Shown here in pieces: positions 28,744 through 38,254 of a stretch of DNA of 64,000 bases (position 1 is its first letter; every line of letters begins with the position of its first letter). A program made the position numbers and the translations under genes. The notes under the pieces were generated by a model, which saw only the letters and a program-made list of their open reading frames with translations, did no database searches and had not been told where the DNA came from. Source of the DNA: Nocardia crassostreae (GTDB lineage: Bacteria; Actinomycetota; Actinomycetes; Mycobacteriales; Mycobacteriaceae); contig NZ_BDCH01000040.1 in the NCBI RefSeq assembly GCF_001613405.1, positions 1 to 64,000 on the forward strand, written 5' to 3'.

Positions 28744-30324
28744 ATGGAGACACCCATCGTGGCCCACGCGCGCAGTCAGGCGCTCGGGGATCTATTGCGG
28801 CGCAGCGCTGCCCGCCTACCCGATAAGACCGCCCTCGTCTGGCGGGGCGAACGCGAGAGTTTCGCCCAGTTGGACGCGGCGGTGAACCGCGTGGCGCACA
28901 GCCTCGCGGATCGGGGCGTGGGGCAGGGGGATCGGATCGCGATCTACTCGCACAACTGCCGTGAGTTCGCGCTGGTGTATTTCACGCTGGCGCGGCTGGG
29001 CGCGATCTCGGTGCCGATCAACTTCATGCTCACCGCGGAGGGAGTCGCGTATATCCTGCGGCACTCCGGGGCTGTCGGGTTGATCGCGGAGGATGCGCTG
29101 GCCGCCGAGGCCGAGGCGGCGGTGAAGCAGCTGGACGGCAATGGGATTCGGGTGTTCGGGTGGATCGGTCTCGGTGGAGTACCGGCCGTTGAGGGGTGGG
29201 AGGAGGTGGCCGGATGGGCGGAGCACGCCGACTCCTCGGAGCCGGATGTGGTTGTGGGCGAAGATGATCCGATCCAGATCATGTACACGTCCGGGACCGA
29301 ATCGCGGCCGAAGGGGGCGGTGCTGTCGAGCCGGAGTCTGATCGCCCAGTATGTGAGCGTCGTGGTCGACGGGCGGATGAGCGCGGAGGACATCGAGGTG
29401 CATGCGCTGCCGCTGTATCACTGCGCGCAGCTGCATTGTTTCCTCACACCGGACATCTATCTGGGGGCGACCAGCATTGTGCTGCCGGGCCCGGATCCGG
29501 CGACGGTATTGCGGGCCATCGAGACCGAGCGGGCCACCAAGCTGTTCTGCCCGCCGACGGTGTGGGTATCGCTGCTGCGGCATCCGGAGTTCGACGACTT
29601 CGACCTGTCGTCGCTGAAGAAGGGCTATTACGGGGCGAGCATCATGCCGGTGGAGGTGTTGCAGGAGCTGGCGCGGCGGCTGCCCGGCGTTGCGCTCACC
29701 AACTTCTACGGTCAGACCGAACTCGCGCCGCTGGCAACGGTTCTCGCCCCGGAGGATCAGCTGACCAAGCCGGGGTCGGCCGGTCGCCCGGCCTTGAATG
29801 TGGAAACTCGCGTGGTCGACGACGAGGGAGTCCCGGTGGGGCCCGGCGTGGTCGGCGAGACCGTGCACCGATCGCCGCAGGCCATGCTCGGCTACTGGAA
29901 TGATCCGGACAAGACCGCGGAAGCGTTCCACGACGGCTGGTTCCACAGCGGTGACCTCGGTGTCATGGACGCCGACGGCTATCTGAGCGTGGTGGACCGC
30001 AAGAAGGACATGATCAAGACCGGCGGCGAGAACGTCGCCAGCCGGGAGGTCGAGGAGATTCTCTACCGGCATCCGGAGATCTCCGAGGCGGCCGTCGTCG
30101 GCATACCGCACCCGCATTGGATCGAGGCCGTCACCGCGATCGTCGTCGTGCGCGCGGGAACCGCTCCCACCGCGGAATCGGTTGTCGCCCACTGCAAGCA
30201 GCACCTGGCGGGCTTCAAGGTGCCGAAGTACGTGACCTTCGTCGCCGCGCTGCCGAAGAATCCCAGCGGCAAGATCCTCAAGCGCGAATTGCGATCGGAG
30301 TACGCGAATCTCGCCGCCGATTGA
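28744..30324 (+). CDS. Acyl-CoA synthetase (FadD-type, AMP-forming)
   Basis: A 526-residue ANL-superfamily ligase activating a carboxylic acid via acyl-AMP to an acyl-CoA. The P-loop is YTSGTESRPKGAVLSS (about 180), the A5 motif is NFYGQTELAPL (about 320), GWFHSGDLG holds the hinge-side Asp, DRKKDMIKTGGENV is the hinge, and the catalytic Lys is in PSGKILKREL near the end. Complete length and all core motifs are present. Chain-length preference is unknown, hence no exact symbol. Confidence 0.88.
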   Translation: METPIVAHARSQALGDLLRRSAARLPDKTALVWRGERESFAQLDAAVNRVAHSLADRGVGQGDRIAIYSHNCREFALVYFTLARLGAISVPINFMLTAEGVAYILRHSGAVGLIAEDALAAEAEAAVKQLDGNGIRVFGWIGLGGVPAVEGWEEVAGWAEHADSSEPDVVVGEDDPIQIMYTSGTESRPKGAVLSSRSLIAQYVSVVVDGRMSAEDIEVHALPLYHCAQLHCFLTPDIYLGATSIVLPGPDPATVLRAIETERATKLFCPPTVWVSLLRHPEFDDFDLSSLKKGYYGASIMPVEVLQELARRLPGVALTNFYGQTELAPLATVLAPEDQLTKPGSAGRPALNVETRVVDDEGVPVGPGVVGETVHRSPQAMLGYWNDPDKTAEAFHDGWFHSGDLGVMDADGYLSVVDRKKDMIKTGGENVASREVEEILYRHPEISEAAVVGIPHPHWIEAVTAIVVVRAGTAPTAESVVAHCKQHLAGFKVPKYVTFVAALPKNPSGKILKRELRSEYANLAAD

Positions 30325-30441
30325 CGGGCGGCCCGTCGCGCCGGTCAGGGCATTCGGCGGTGCGTTCGCGGCCGCGGTGTGTCGTCCGGCGCACCGCGGC
30401 CACGGATTTGTTCGGGCGGCCACGGTGCTCGTCGGCGGGGT

Positions 30442-31628
30442 TCACGATCGCGCGGCCACCTCGCGCTCGACGCCGGTCTGTGCGGTCCGGTTGCCGTTGC
30501 CTTTGATGGTGCTCATCGAACCGGGCTTGCGGCCTTCCTTGCGGATGCTCGACACCGTGCCCTTGCAGATGGCCTCCTTGAGCGAGGCTCCCAGGCGGCC
30601 GCCGACGTAGTACTTGGTCGAGGTGTCGTCCTTGCGGGCGATCTGCATGGTGGCCGCGCGTCGGCCGAGGCTGACGCACGAGGCCACGAGCCGATGTTCA
30701 ATGCGGCGGGCCGGTCACCGGCAATGCGGCTCAGGACGGTTTCGGCCGCCTGCACACCGAGCGGGATGGCGGCCTGGCAGCTCATGCGCAGCGGCTGGCC
30801 CGAGGGTGCGGCGGCATCCCCGGCGGCAATGACGCGATCGTCGTCGACGCTGGTCAGGGTTTCGTCGGTGAGCAATCGGCCGAGCGTGTCGGTGCGCAGC
30901 CCGCTGCGGGCGGCCAGTTCCGGCACGCCGAATCCGGCGGTCCAGATGGTGACGGCGGCGGGCACGGCGGTGCCGTCGGCCAGTACGACCGCGTCCGCGC
31001 GCACCTCGGCCACCTTGATGTTCTCCACCACCTCGACGCAGTTCTTGGTGAGCCACTTGGCAATCGAGCGGCGGGCCGGATCCAGCAGGGACGGAGCCAG
31101 GCGCCCGCCGCAGATCAGCGTCACGGCGCGTCCCGTTTCGGCGAGTTCGGCGGCGGTTTCGATTCCGGTGAGCCCGCCCCCGACCACGGTGACCCGGCCT
31201 GTCTCCGGCATGGCGTCCAGCGCGGTCCGCAGCCGCCCCGCGTACTCCCATTCCCCGATGGGATGGGCGAATTCGGCCGCCCCCGGAATCCAGCTCGGCG
31301 CCGCCGCCGTGCTGCCGACCGCATAGACCACGTAGTCGTAGTCCAGCATCCGCCCCGACCTCAGCTCCACGGTCCGTGCGCCGGTGTCGATGCGCTCGGC
31401 GTCATCGACCACCACGCGCACCCGCTCTCCGACCACGGTCCCCAGATCGGCGGCCGCGTCGTTGTTCCCGGCGACGAACTGGTGCAACCGAATACGTTCG
31501 ACGAACTGCGGCCGCGGATTGACGAGCGTGATCTCGACATCCTCCCGCTGCTGCAGCCGATTGGCCGCGGTGGTCCCCGCGTAGCCGCCTCCGATAACGA
31601 CAACCTTGGTGATGCTCTGTGCAGTCAT
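30442..31628 (-). pseudogene. FAD-dependent pyridine-nucleotide oxidoreductase (NDH-2-like), frameshifted
   Basis: Type II NADH dehydrogenase-like flavoprotein. The FAD site is VVVIGGGYAGTTAANRL (residues 9-25), the NAD(P) site is VTVVGGGLTGIETAAELAE (about 146-164), and VIAAGDAAA is the second FAD motif. From about residue 313 the frame becomes nonsense. The expected C-terminus (VASCVSLGRRAATMQIARKD and about 60 more residues) continues in another frame to 30442. One base missing near 30690 (GGCTC for GGCCTC, read on the minus strand) repairs it. This is either a sequencing error or a strain-specific lesion. Confidence 0.82.
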
Positions 31629-31677
31629 GCCCTTCTGACAATCGAGGGCTTCGATTCATGACACCGTGTGACGTGCT

Positions 31678-32133
31678 TCACGCCGGACCGGGTCGCCCGC
31701 CGATCGAATCCACATGCGCGATATTCGCCCGATCCACCGGGTCCGCGCTGGCAGCGCCGGTGAACCAGGCATCCAGGATCTCGCTCAGCAGCACCCGCGA
31801 GGTCAGTCGCAGGCTCAAGGCTAGTACATTGGCGTCATTCCACTTCCGGGCTCCTTCGGCGCTGTACGCGTCCACGCACAAGGCCGCTCGCACACCGGGC
31901 ACCTTGTTGGCCGCGATCGACGCCCCGGTTCCCGTCCAGCAGCAGACCACCGCCTGATCGGCCCGGCCGTCCGCCACATCCCGCGCGGCCGCCTCGCTGG
32001 CCCACGCCCAATCGTCCCGTTCCGCGGGCTCCAATGCCCCGTGCACGACGACGTCGTGCCCGCGTTGCCGCAATTCCGCCACGACCTCTGCCGCCACACC
32101 GGTGTTCTCGTCCGCCGCCACCGAAATCCGCAT
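31678..32133 (-). CDS. RpiB/LacAB-family sugar-phosphate isomerase-like protein
   Basis: 151 residues with the RpiB-type open fold: MRISVAADENTG at the start, and AVVCCWTGTGASIAANKVPGVRAALC (about 62-87) carrying the catalytic-type Cys and phosphate loop. NDANVLALSLRL follows. It is closer to the actinobacterial 'RpiB/LacA/LacB' set than to the essential ribose-5-phosphate isomerase. The sugar substrate is unknown. Confidence 0.8.
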   Translation of the reverse strand: MRISVAADENTGVAAEVVAELRQRGHDVVVHGALEPAERDDWAWASEAAARDVADGRADQAVVCCWTGTGASIAANKVPGVRAALCVDAYSAEGARKWNDANVLALSLRLTSRVLLSEILDAWFTGAASADPVDRANIAHVDSIGGRPGPA

Positions 32134-32182
32134 GCGCCCATTGTGGACCGGCGACCCCGTCGCGGACCGCCGCCCCGGCGGA

Positions 32183-34591
32183 TCAGAGCTGTTCGGCGGT
32201 CAGCAGCAGGCGTACATGGGTGGAGGCCCAGAGTTCGAGGGCATGCGCGGGGCTCGCCGTGGGGAGTGTGCGGCCCAGCGTGTCGAACGTGGCCGCGGCC
32301 GATGTCAGCGACAGGCGGCGCAGTGTCGCGGACGTTTCGGTGGCGCGAGTGAACCAGGACGGTGGGAGATGGCGAGTGCCGTGATGGGGGACCTCGGCGG
32401 ACAGCGACAGCGCGGCGGCGAGGGCCGCGGTGAGCGGATCCCGGTGGGGGAGGACCGTTCCGGTAACGAGTGGACTCTCGGTGGTGGCGAAGCAGGGGGT
32501 CACGACGGTGTTTCCGGCGGACACCGCGGTGGGCTCGATGTGCAGGCGACCCTGGTGGCCTTCCACGGCCCCCGCGATGTACCGGACGGGGCCCGCGTCG
32601 CCGGATAGGGCGTGCGCCAATGCGTCCAGGGCGCCGGGAGTGGCGCCGCTGTGGGTGTAGGTGAGGGTGGCGGTGCCGGTCGGGGCGTGCACGGTGGCGT
32701 GCAGGCGTTGTTCGCCGGGGAGGTACTGGATTTCGGTCACCGCGTCGACGGCTACGGCGCGAATCGAAGCGCCGCGGACACGGGGGCGGATGAGGGAGGG
32801 CGGGAGAGATTTCTGGCGGGTTGACTCGGAGTCGAGGTCGGTGAGGAGCAGTTCGGGCGGGAGTTTGGACCAGTCGCCGGTGGAGGGGAGGACGGAGGTG
32901 CGGGCCACCCGGCTGGTGGCCAGGCGGACGGTGCGATTGGCCGAGCGTATGGCCGATTCGGTCACGACATTGCCCGCGGCCAGATCGGCGAGGCGGGCCG
33001 ATCCGGCGCGGCGCGCGCCCAGGGCCGTCACCGCCGGGGGTTCGGCGCCCTCGGGGATGGGTGCGGTGTGGCGCAGCGTGAGTACGATTCTCGCCTCCGA
33101 ATGGGCGAGATACGTTTCCACGGTGCGGGATTCGGCATCGCCGGTGATTCGGGCGCCCAGGCCGGTGAGCCGGAGATGGCGGAGCGGCGTCTGCGCGGCC
33201 TCCTCGGTGCCGAGGACTGGAACCCAATCGCGGCGGCTGGCGCGCTGCCGGGCGACGAGCTCGGCCATGAGGGCCGCGGTGGCCAGGGGGTCGTGGCGGG
33301 CGCTGCGGTCCCGATAGGCGGACAGCTGGTCGAGCAGATCGGTGAGGGCGTCGTGCGGCCAGCGGGCGGCGGCGCCGTCGAGGGTGCGCAGCGTCCCGGC
33401 GAAAAGTGTTGGGAGCGATACGCCCACATGGGCCACGCCATCCGCGAGGAGATCCGCCAGCGGAGCCAGAACCGACCCCGCCGCCATCACCGCGGCCGAC
33501 CCGTCCGCCGCATCGCCCACCGTGACCTCGAGCGATCCGGCGGCCGGATCGAGCTCGTCGGCGACGCGAAATGCCCACACCGCCAATGCGATCGCATCGC
33601 TGCGGCTGCCCCGGGCCGCATTCACCCGGGCATAGCCGAGTTCGCGGGGAACCAGGAAACGCACCGTCACGGTGGAGAGCTCGACCGACGGAACCGGATC
33701 CTGCGCCGTCGCGTGCCGCACCTGGGCGCGGAATCCGGACCGCCGCACACGCTTGGCGGCGGCGAGGACGCGGCTGCCCAAGAGATCGGCGAGCTGCTCG
33801 TCACTGAACGCGGCCGGTGACCAATCGTGCTGAGGCGCACCATAGTTCGGCACTCCTCTGGTTGCCGAGGCCGCCGTATCGGGCCTGCCGTCGCCCCGGA
33901 CGACAGGCTTCGCCTCGGCCGCCTGTGCCGCAGCGCCCAGCGAATGGTCCTCGCCCGCCGGTGCGGTCGCGTCCGGGAAGGTGCCGCCGCTTGCCGATGG
34001 CTTGGACCGTGGTGTGGTGTCGCTGCCCGCCGCTGGGATGGTGCGGGGTGAGGTGGTGCTACTTGCTGGTGGGGTAGTGCGCGGTGAGGTGTCGATGCCC
34101 GCCGCTGGGGTGGTGTCAGGGGAGATGTCGCTGCTTGTCGGTGGGGTGGTGCGTGGTGTGGTGTCGCTGCCCGCTGCTGGAGTGGTGCGCGGTGAGGTGT
34201 TGCTACCTGCTGGTGGGGTGGTGCTCGGCGAGATGTCGCTGCCTGCTGGTGGGGTGGTGCGCGCTGAGGTGGCGGTGCCCGTGGGTGGCGCGGTGGCGGG
34301 TGAGTGGTTATCGTCGGCCGATGTCATTGCGTCGCGGTAGGCGAGCACCGCCATGACGCGGTGGCGGCAGACCGTTGTCGCTCCGCAGGTGCAGGGGGCG
34401 GAGTCGAGGGGGACGGCGGGTGGGAGGGTGGTTCGGGCGCCGTCGGGGAAGACGGCGGTGACTGTGCCGTCGGGGGATTCGGTGAGTTGGGGTGGGGTGG
34501 CGGCGTTTTCCTTGAGGGCGCGTTTGAAGATGCCGCGGTTGGCCAGGGTGATCAGGGAGTCGTCGGTGAGGGCGAGGAGGTCGGGGTGCAT
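32183..34591 (-). CDS. SWIM zinc-finger protein (YehQ-like)
   Basis: 802 residues, the last gene of the DUF4132-MoxR-DUF5682-VWA operon. The SWIM motif is at residues 67-77 (APCTCGATTVCRH; CxC then CxH). A 12-residue tandem-repeat linker (about 109-197) follows, then a long alpha/beta region of unknown fold. The frame extends upstream to 35008, but the ATG at 34591 lies five bases past the VWA stop and gives the expected opening MHPDLLALTDD. SWIM domains bind DNA or proteins. In E. coli yehQ also accompanies yehP (VWA), yehM (DUF5682) and yehL (MoxR). Confidence 0.82.
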   Translation of the reverse strand: MHPDLLALTDDSLITLANRGIFKRALKENAATPPQLTESPDGTVTAVFPDGARTTLPPAVPLDSAPCTCGATTVCRHRVMAVLAYRDAMTSADDNHSPATAPPTGTATSARTTPPAGSDISPSTTPPAGSNTSPRTTPAAGSDTTPRTTPPTSSDISPDTTPAAGIDTSPRTTPPASSTTSPRTIPAAGSDTTPRSKPSASGGTFPDATAPAGEDHSLGAAAQAAEAKPVVRGDGRPDTAASATRGVPNYGAPQHDWSPAAFSDEQLADLLGSRVLAAAKRVRRSGFRAQVRHATAQDPVPSVELSTVTVRFLVPRELGYARVNAARGSRSDAIALAVWAFRVADELDPAAGSLEVTVGDAADGSAAVMAAGSVLAPLADLLADGVAHVGVSLPTLFAGTLRTLDGAAARWPHDALTDLLDQLSAYRDRSARHDPLATAALMAELVARQRASRRDWVPVLGTEEAAQTPLRHLRLTGLGARITGDAESRTVETYLAHSEARIVLTLRHTAPIPEGAEPPAVTALGARRAGSARLADLAAGNVVTESAIRSANRTVRLATSRVARTSVLPSTGDWSKLPPELLLTDLDSESTRQKSLPPSLIRPRVRGASIRAVAVDAVTEIQYLPGEQRLHATVHAPTGTATLTYTHSGATPGALDALAHALSGDAGPVRYIAGAVEGHQGRLHIEPTAVSAGNTVVTPCFATTESPLVTGTVLPHRDPLTAALAAALSLSAEVPHHGTRHLPPSWFTRATETSATLRRLSLTSAAATFDTLGRTLPTASPAHALELWASTHVRLLLTAEQL
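34004..34267. repeat. 36-bp tandem repeats inside the SWIM gene
   Basis: About seven imperfect 36-bp units encode a 12-residue repeat with consensus TTPPAGSDTSPR. Units vary at a few positions, so this is an old but still recognisable minisatellite. The protein segment is Pro/Thr/Ser-rich and should be a flexible spacer between the zinc finger and the rest. Confidence 0.8.
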
Positions 34592-34596
34592 GACGG

Positions 34597-35721
34597 CTAT
34601 CCGATCGTTTCGGCGATGAAGGCGGCCAGCTCGCCGGGGGTCATGGTGCCGACGTGGACGCCGACATCGGCGAGGCGCTGACCCATCTCGCGATCGAAGA
34701 CGGGCTCGGCTTGTTCGTCGAGTGCGGCCAGGCCGAGTACGGTCGCGCCCTCGGCTACCAGGGAGGCCGCGGTGCGGACGAGCCAGTTCTCGTCGCCACC
34801 TTCGTAGAAGTCGCTGATAACCGCGACAATGGCGCGGCGGGGCTGCTCGACCAGCTGCGCGGCGTAGGCGAGCGCGCGGGCGATATCGGTGCCGCCCCCG
34901 AGCTGCACCTTCATCAGCAGTTCGACCGGATCGTCCACATCGCGGGTGAGATCGACGACGGCGGTGTCGAAGGCCAGCAGATGTGTTGTGATGCCGGGCA
35001 GATTCCACAGGCAGGCGGCGGTGACCGCGGAGTGGATGACCGAGTTCACCATGGAACCGGATTGGTCCACCAGCAGGATGAACTGCCAGTTGTCCACGTG
35101 ACGGCGCGTGCGGGCGCGGAAATGCGCGGTCTCGACGTAGAGCTTGCGCTCCTCGGGCCGATAGTGGGCGAGGTTGGTGCGCACCGTCTTCGGGAAGTCG
35201 AAGTCGGCGGCGCGGGCAATGCGGCTGGGGCGACGCGAGCGGGTGCCGGTGAAGCTGGTGCGGATCTCGGTGGCCAGCCGTTCCATGAGCTCGCGCACCA
35301 CCTGCTCGACAATGCGGCGGGCCATGCGCAGCACCTCGGGATTCATGAGATGTTTGGTGCGCAATACCGCACCGAGCAGCTCGGCATTCGGTTCCAGCCG
35401 TCCGAGCACCCCCGGATCGGTGAGCACCTCGTGTAATCCGTAGCGATGCACCGCATCCCGTTCGAGCCGTTCGATGGTGGCCTTGGGGAACAGCGTATGG
35501 ATATCGTCGAGCCAGTCCACGGCCTGCACGATCGATGGGCCGCTGCCGCCCGTGCGGCGGATATCGCGGTCGTCCAGATCGGAGTCACGCTCGTAGAGCC
35601 AGTCCAGGGCGGCGTCGCGACCGGCGGCCACTTCGCCGAGCGCGGAGCCCTGGCACACACCGGATCCGGCATTGCCGAGGATCAGCCGCCAGCGCTCTAA
35701 ACCGGGATCGATCTCAGACAT
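34597..35721 (-). CDS. VWA-domain protein (YehP-like)
   Basis: 374 residues from the ATG at 35721 (MSEIDPGLERWRLILGNAG). A helical N-terminal half precedes the VWA domain, whose MIDAS motif is FILLVDQSGSMVNS (about residue 220), with GGGTDIARAL and VISDFYEGG supplying the other metal positions. It is the expected partner of the MoxR ATPase in this operon. Its start overlaps the end of the DUF5682 gene by eight bases, and the SWIM gene follows after five bases. Confidence 0.88.
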   Translation of the reverse strand: MSEIDPGLERWRLILGNAGSGVCQGSALGEVAAGRDAALDWLYERDSDLDDRDIRRTGGSGPSIVQAVDWLDDIHTLFPKATIERLERDAVHRYGLHEVLTDPGVLGRLEPNAELLGAVLRTKHLMNPEVLRMARRIVEQVVRELMERLATEIRTSFTGTRSRRPSRIARAADFDFPKTVRTNLAHYRPEERKLYVETAHFRARTRRHVDNWQFILLVDQSGSMVNSVIHSAVTAACLWNLPGITTHLLAFDTAVVDLTRDVDDPVELLMKVQLGGGTDIARALAYAAQLVEQPRRAIVAVISDFYEGGDENWLVRTAASLVAEGATVLGLAALDEQAEPVFDREMGQRLADVGVHVGTMTPGELAAFIAETIG

Positions 35722-38241
35722 CTTCGCCTCCTTGGCCATTCGTATCAGCGGCTGCGGCCGGTCGAGGTTCGAGCCGCCCCTTTCCGGTGGCGTCGCGCGG
35801 TTCGCGCCCGGCCCGCGGCGATGCGTGGTGTTCGTGCTCGAGCAGCCCGTGCTCGGCGAGCATCCGATCCACCCGCTCCTCCACCGCCCGCGCGCGGGCG
35901 AGCGTCCCGGCGTCTGCGGGCAGGCGCAGCAGCGTGGACCCCGAACCCGTGATGCCCCGCATCTCCAGCAGCCGCGACCCGATCTGCGCCCGTTCTCGCG
36001 GCGGGAACCAGGCGAAGGCCAGTCGTAGCGCGGGCAGCGCGACCAGAAACTCCTCGGCGCCGAAGCCGCCCACCAGCTCGTCCAGGACGGACAGTAATGG
36101 TGTTGTGCCGCTGGATATCTCGCTGACATCCTCCATCAGTTGCTCGCGCGCGAGCGCGAACAGCCCGGCCAGGAAATCCCCCAGCACGCCGGGTGCGCCC
36201 GCCAACCGGACGGCGCGGGCGACATTCACGCTTTCCTGCGGCGTGAGCGCGGCGACCACGCCGACCGCCGCGCCGCGCCCCGCAGCGCGGGCGGCCGGTC
36301 GGCGGCGGTGCACCGGTGGAAGACCGCCGCGAGATCGGCGCGCTCGACACTCAGCACCGCTGCCGCGTGCAGCGCCGCATCCCGGACCGCCACAATGGCT
36401 TTCAGCAATCCGTCATCGGCGGGCTCGGGCCCGCCCCGACTCCCCTCCACCAGCCACAGCCGGCGCAGCACCGCCGTATCGATGAGATCTGCCAGCATTG
36501 GAGACTGTGCCGTCCCGAAAAGCCGGTCGTGCCGCCACAATCCCAGCGCCACCGCCAGCAACTGCCCCAGACCCGCTGCGTCACCGGAGGATCCGACCAG
36601 CCCGCGCACCGTGCCGACCACCCGCCCGGTGAGCTCCGAGAGCCCGCACAATGTGGCATCGAAGAGCACGATCGCCAGCACCCCGGTATCGGATCCGGCT
36701 CCGGCGAATCGCTCCCCGAGCCGCGTGGCGGCGGCCTCGGCGCATGTGGCGCCCAGTGATCCGGCCTCGATCAAGGCGGGCAGCCGCATCTCCGACGCCC
36801 TGATGCGCCAGCTCTCCCGCAACTTCGGCGCCCGCCCGATGACCGGTCCGCTCTCCCGCTCGTACCCCGGAATCCCCAGCACCCGCAGCCGATGCAGCAC
36901 CCGGCTCGCCGCCAGCCCCGCCGCGGAACCGAGATCGACCTCGAACCGCCCCTCCTCCGGAATCCCGCAGCGCGCCAACTCCGCGGCCGCATCGTGCACC
37001 AGCGGCGGATGCGGCGTCCCCGTGTGCAACCGCCCCACCCGGCTGCCCGACAAGGCGGCCACCATCTCCACCACCACCGGATCGGTCCCGGCCCGCAACT
37101 GCCCCCGCCCCGTCCACGGCAGCGGATGATCCAGCGCCGAGGTGATCAGGGCCCCCGCCAACCCATCGAGAACATAGGTCCGCGAAGGTATTTCATGCCC
37201 TCGCAACCGGCTCAACCCCACGGTCAACGTGCGCGCCCCGATCAGCGAAGCAGTCGATACCGCCTGCCCTCGCTCCCGCAACCGCCGCACCACCACCCGT
37301 GTGATGGTTTCCGCCGCCGCTTCCGCGCCCTCCCGCCAGAGCTGCTCGTAATAGGCGGGTGACGGCATGCCCGACTGATACCCCGCGAACGCATCCAGCC
37401 GCCGAAAACTGAACGGCACCAGATAGCTTCCGCCGACGCCCGCCCCGGGGAACGGCGGCACCTCCGGCCACGCACCTCCGGCCGCGACAGATTGGCCCCC
37501 GACGCTGCCCGGCGCCTTCGCTTCGGCGGTCGCGTCTGCTGTCAGCAGGCGGGCGATGAGGGGTGGGCGGTGGAAGCCGCCGGTGATCACGACGATGTGT
37601 GCGGGCCGGTCCGCGCAGTCGGCCACGGCGGCGCGGATCCACCGGGTCATGTATTCCTCGCGGGCCAGGTCGCCGGGGGAGGCGTCTTCGTCGCCGCGCA
37701 CCAGGTCGAAGTAGGTGGCCAGGCGTTCCGCGAGGGTTGTGCTGGATTCCGGTGCGGGATCGTCGATTTCGAAGAGGTGGTCCCAGAGGGTGTCGACATT
37801 GTCGACGGCGAATTCGGTGCACAAGCGGGTGATCGCACGGTCGTAGCGGCGTTCGGCGTCGGCGTAGCGGTTCTCGGTTCCGGCGAAGGCCGGATGCCAG
37901 GCGGGGAGGTCGATGAAGCGGACCTGGGCCCCCGCCGCGCGGCCCGCGGTGAGGGCGACCCATTCGGGGGAGTATTCGCACAGCGGGGCCCAGGACATGT
38001 GCCGGGTGTCGACGTCGCGGTAGCTGCTGAATACGGCGATGGGCAGGTCGTGGCCCAGGAGCAGTTCGTCGAAGCGGTCGTTCATATCGGACGGGCCCTC
38101 GACGAGCACGTGGGCGGGGCGCAGGGCGGCGATGGTGTCGCGGACCAGGCGGGCGCAGGCGGGGCTGTGGTGGCGCACGCCGAGGAAGGTCACCGAGACC
38201 TGGCCGAGCCGGATCGGGGCGTGCACCGCGGCGTCGGGCAT
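35714..38241 (-). pseudogene. DUF5682 protein (YehM-like), frameshifted near its C-terminus
   Basis: DUF5682-family protein of unknown function. It opens LGQVSVTFLGVRHHSPACARLV, a strongly conserved start of the family, with VLVEGPSDMNDR and VVITGGFHRPPLI further on. The upstream frame stays correct to about residue 655 (AAVFHRCTAADRPPALRG). The proper continuation (AVGVVAALTPQESVNVARAV and about 175 more residues) lies in another frame and ends at 35714. One base is missing near 36268-36278 in a GC-only run. The ATG at 38241 is 13 bp past the MoxR stop; a GTG at 38250 is an alternative start. Confidence 0.8.
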
Positions 38242-38254
38242 ACCGGGCACGGCC

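Noticed and set aside
32183..35008. A longer SWIM protein starting at 35008
   Set aside because: The extra N-terminus overlaps the VWA gene and is Arg-rich antisense-like sequence; the ATG at 34591 directly follows the VWA stop.
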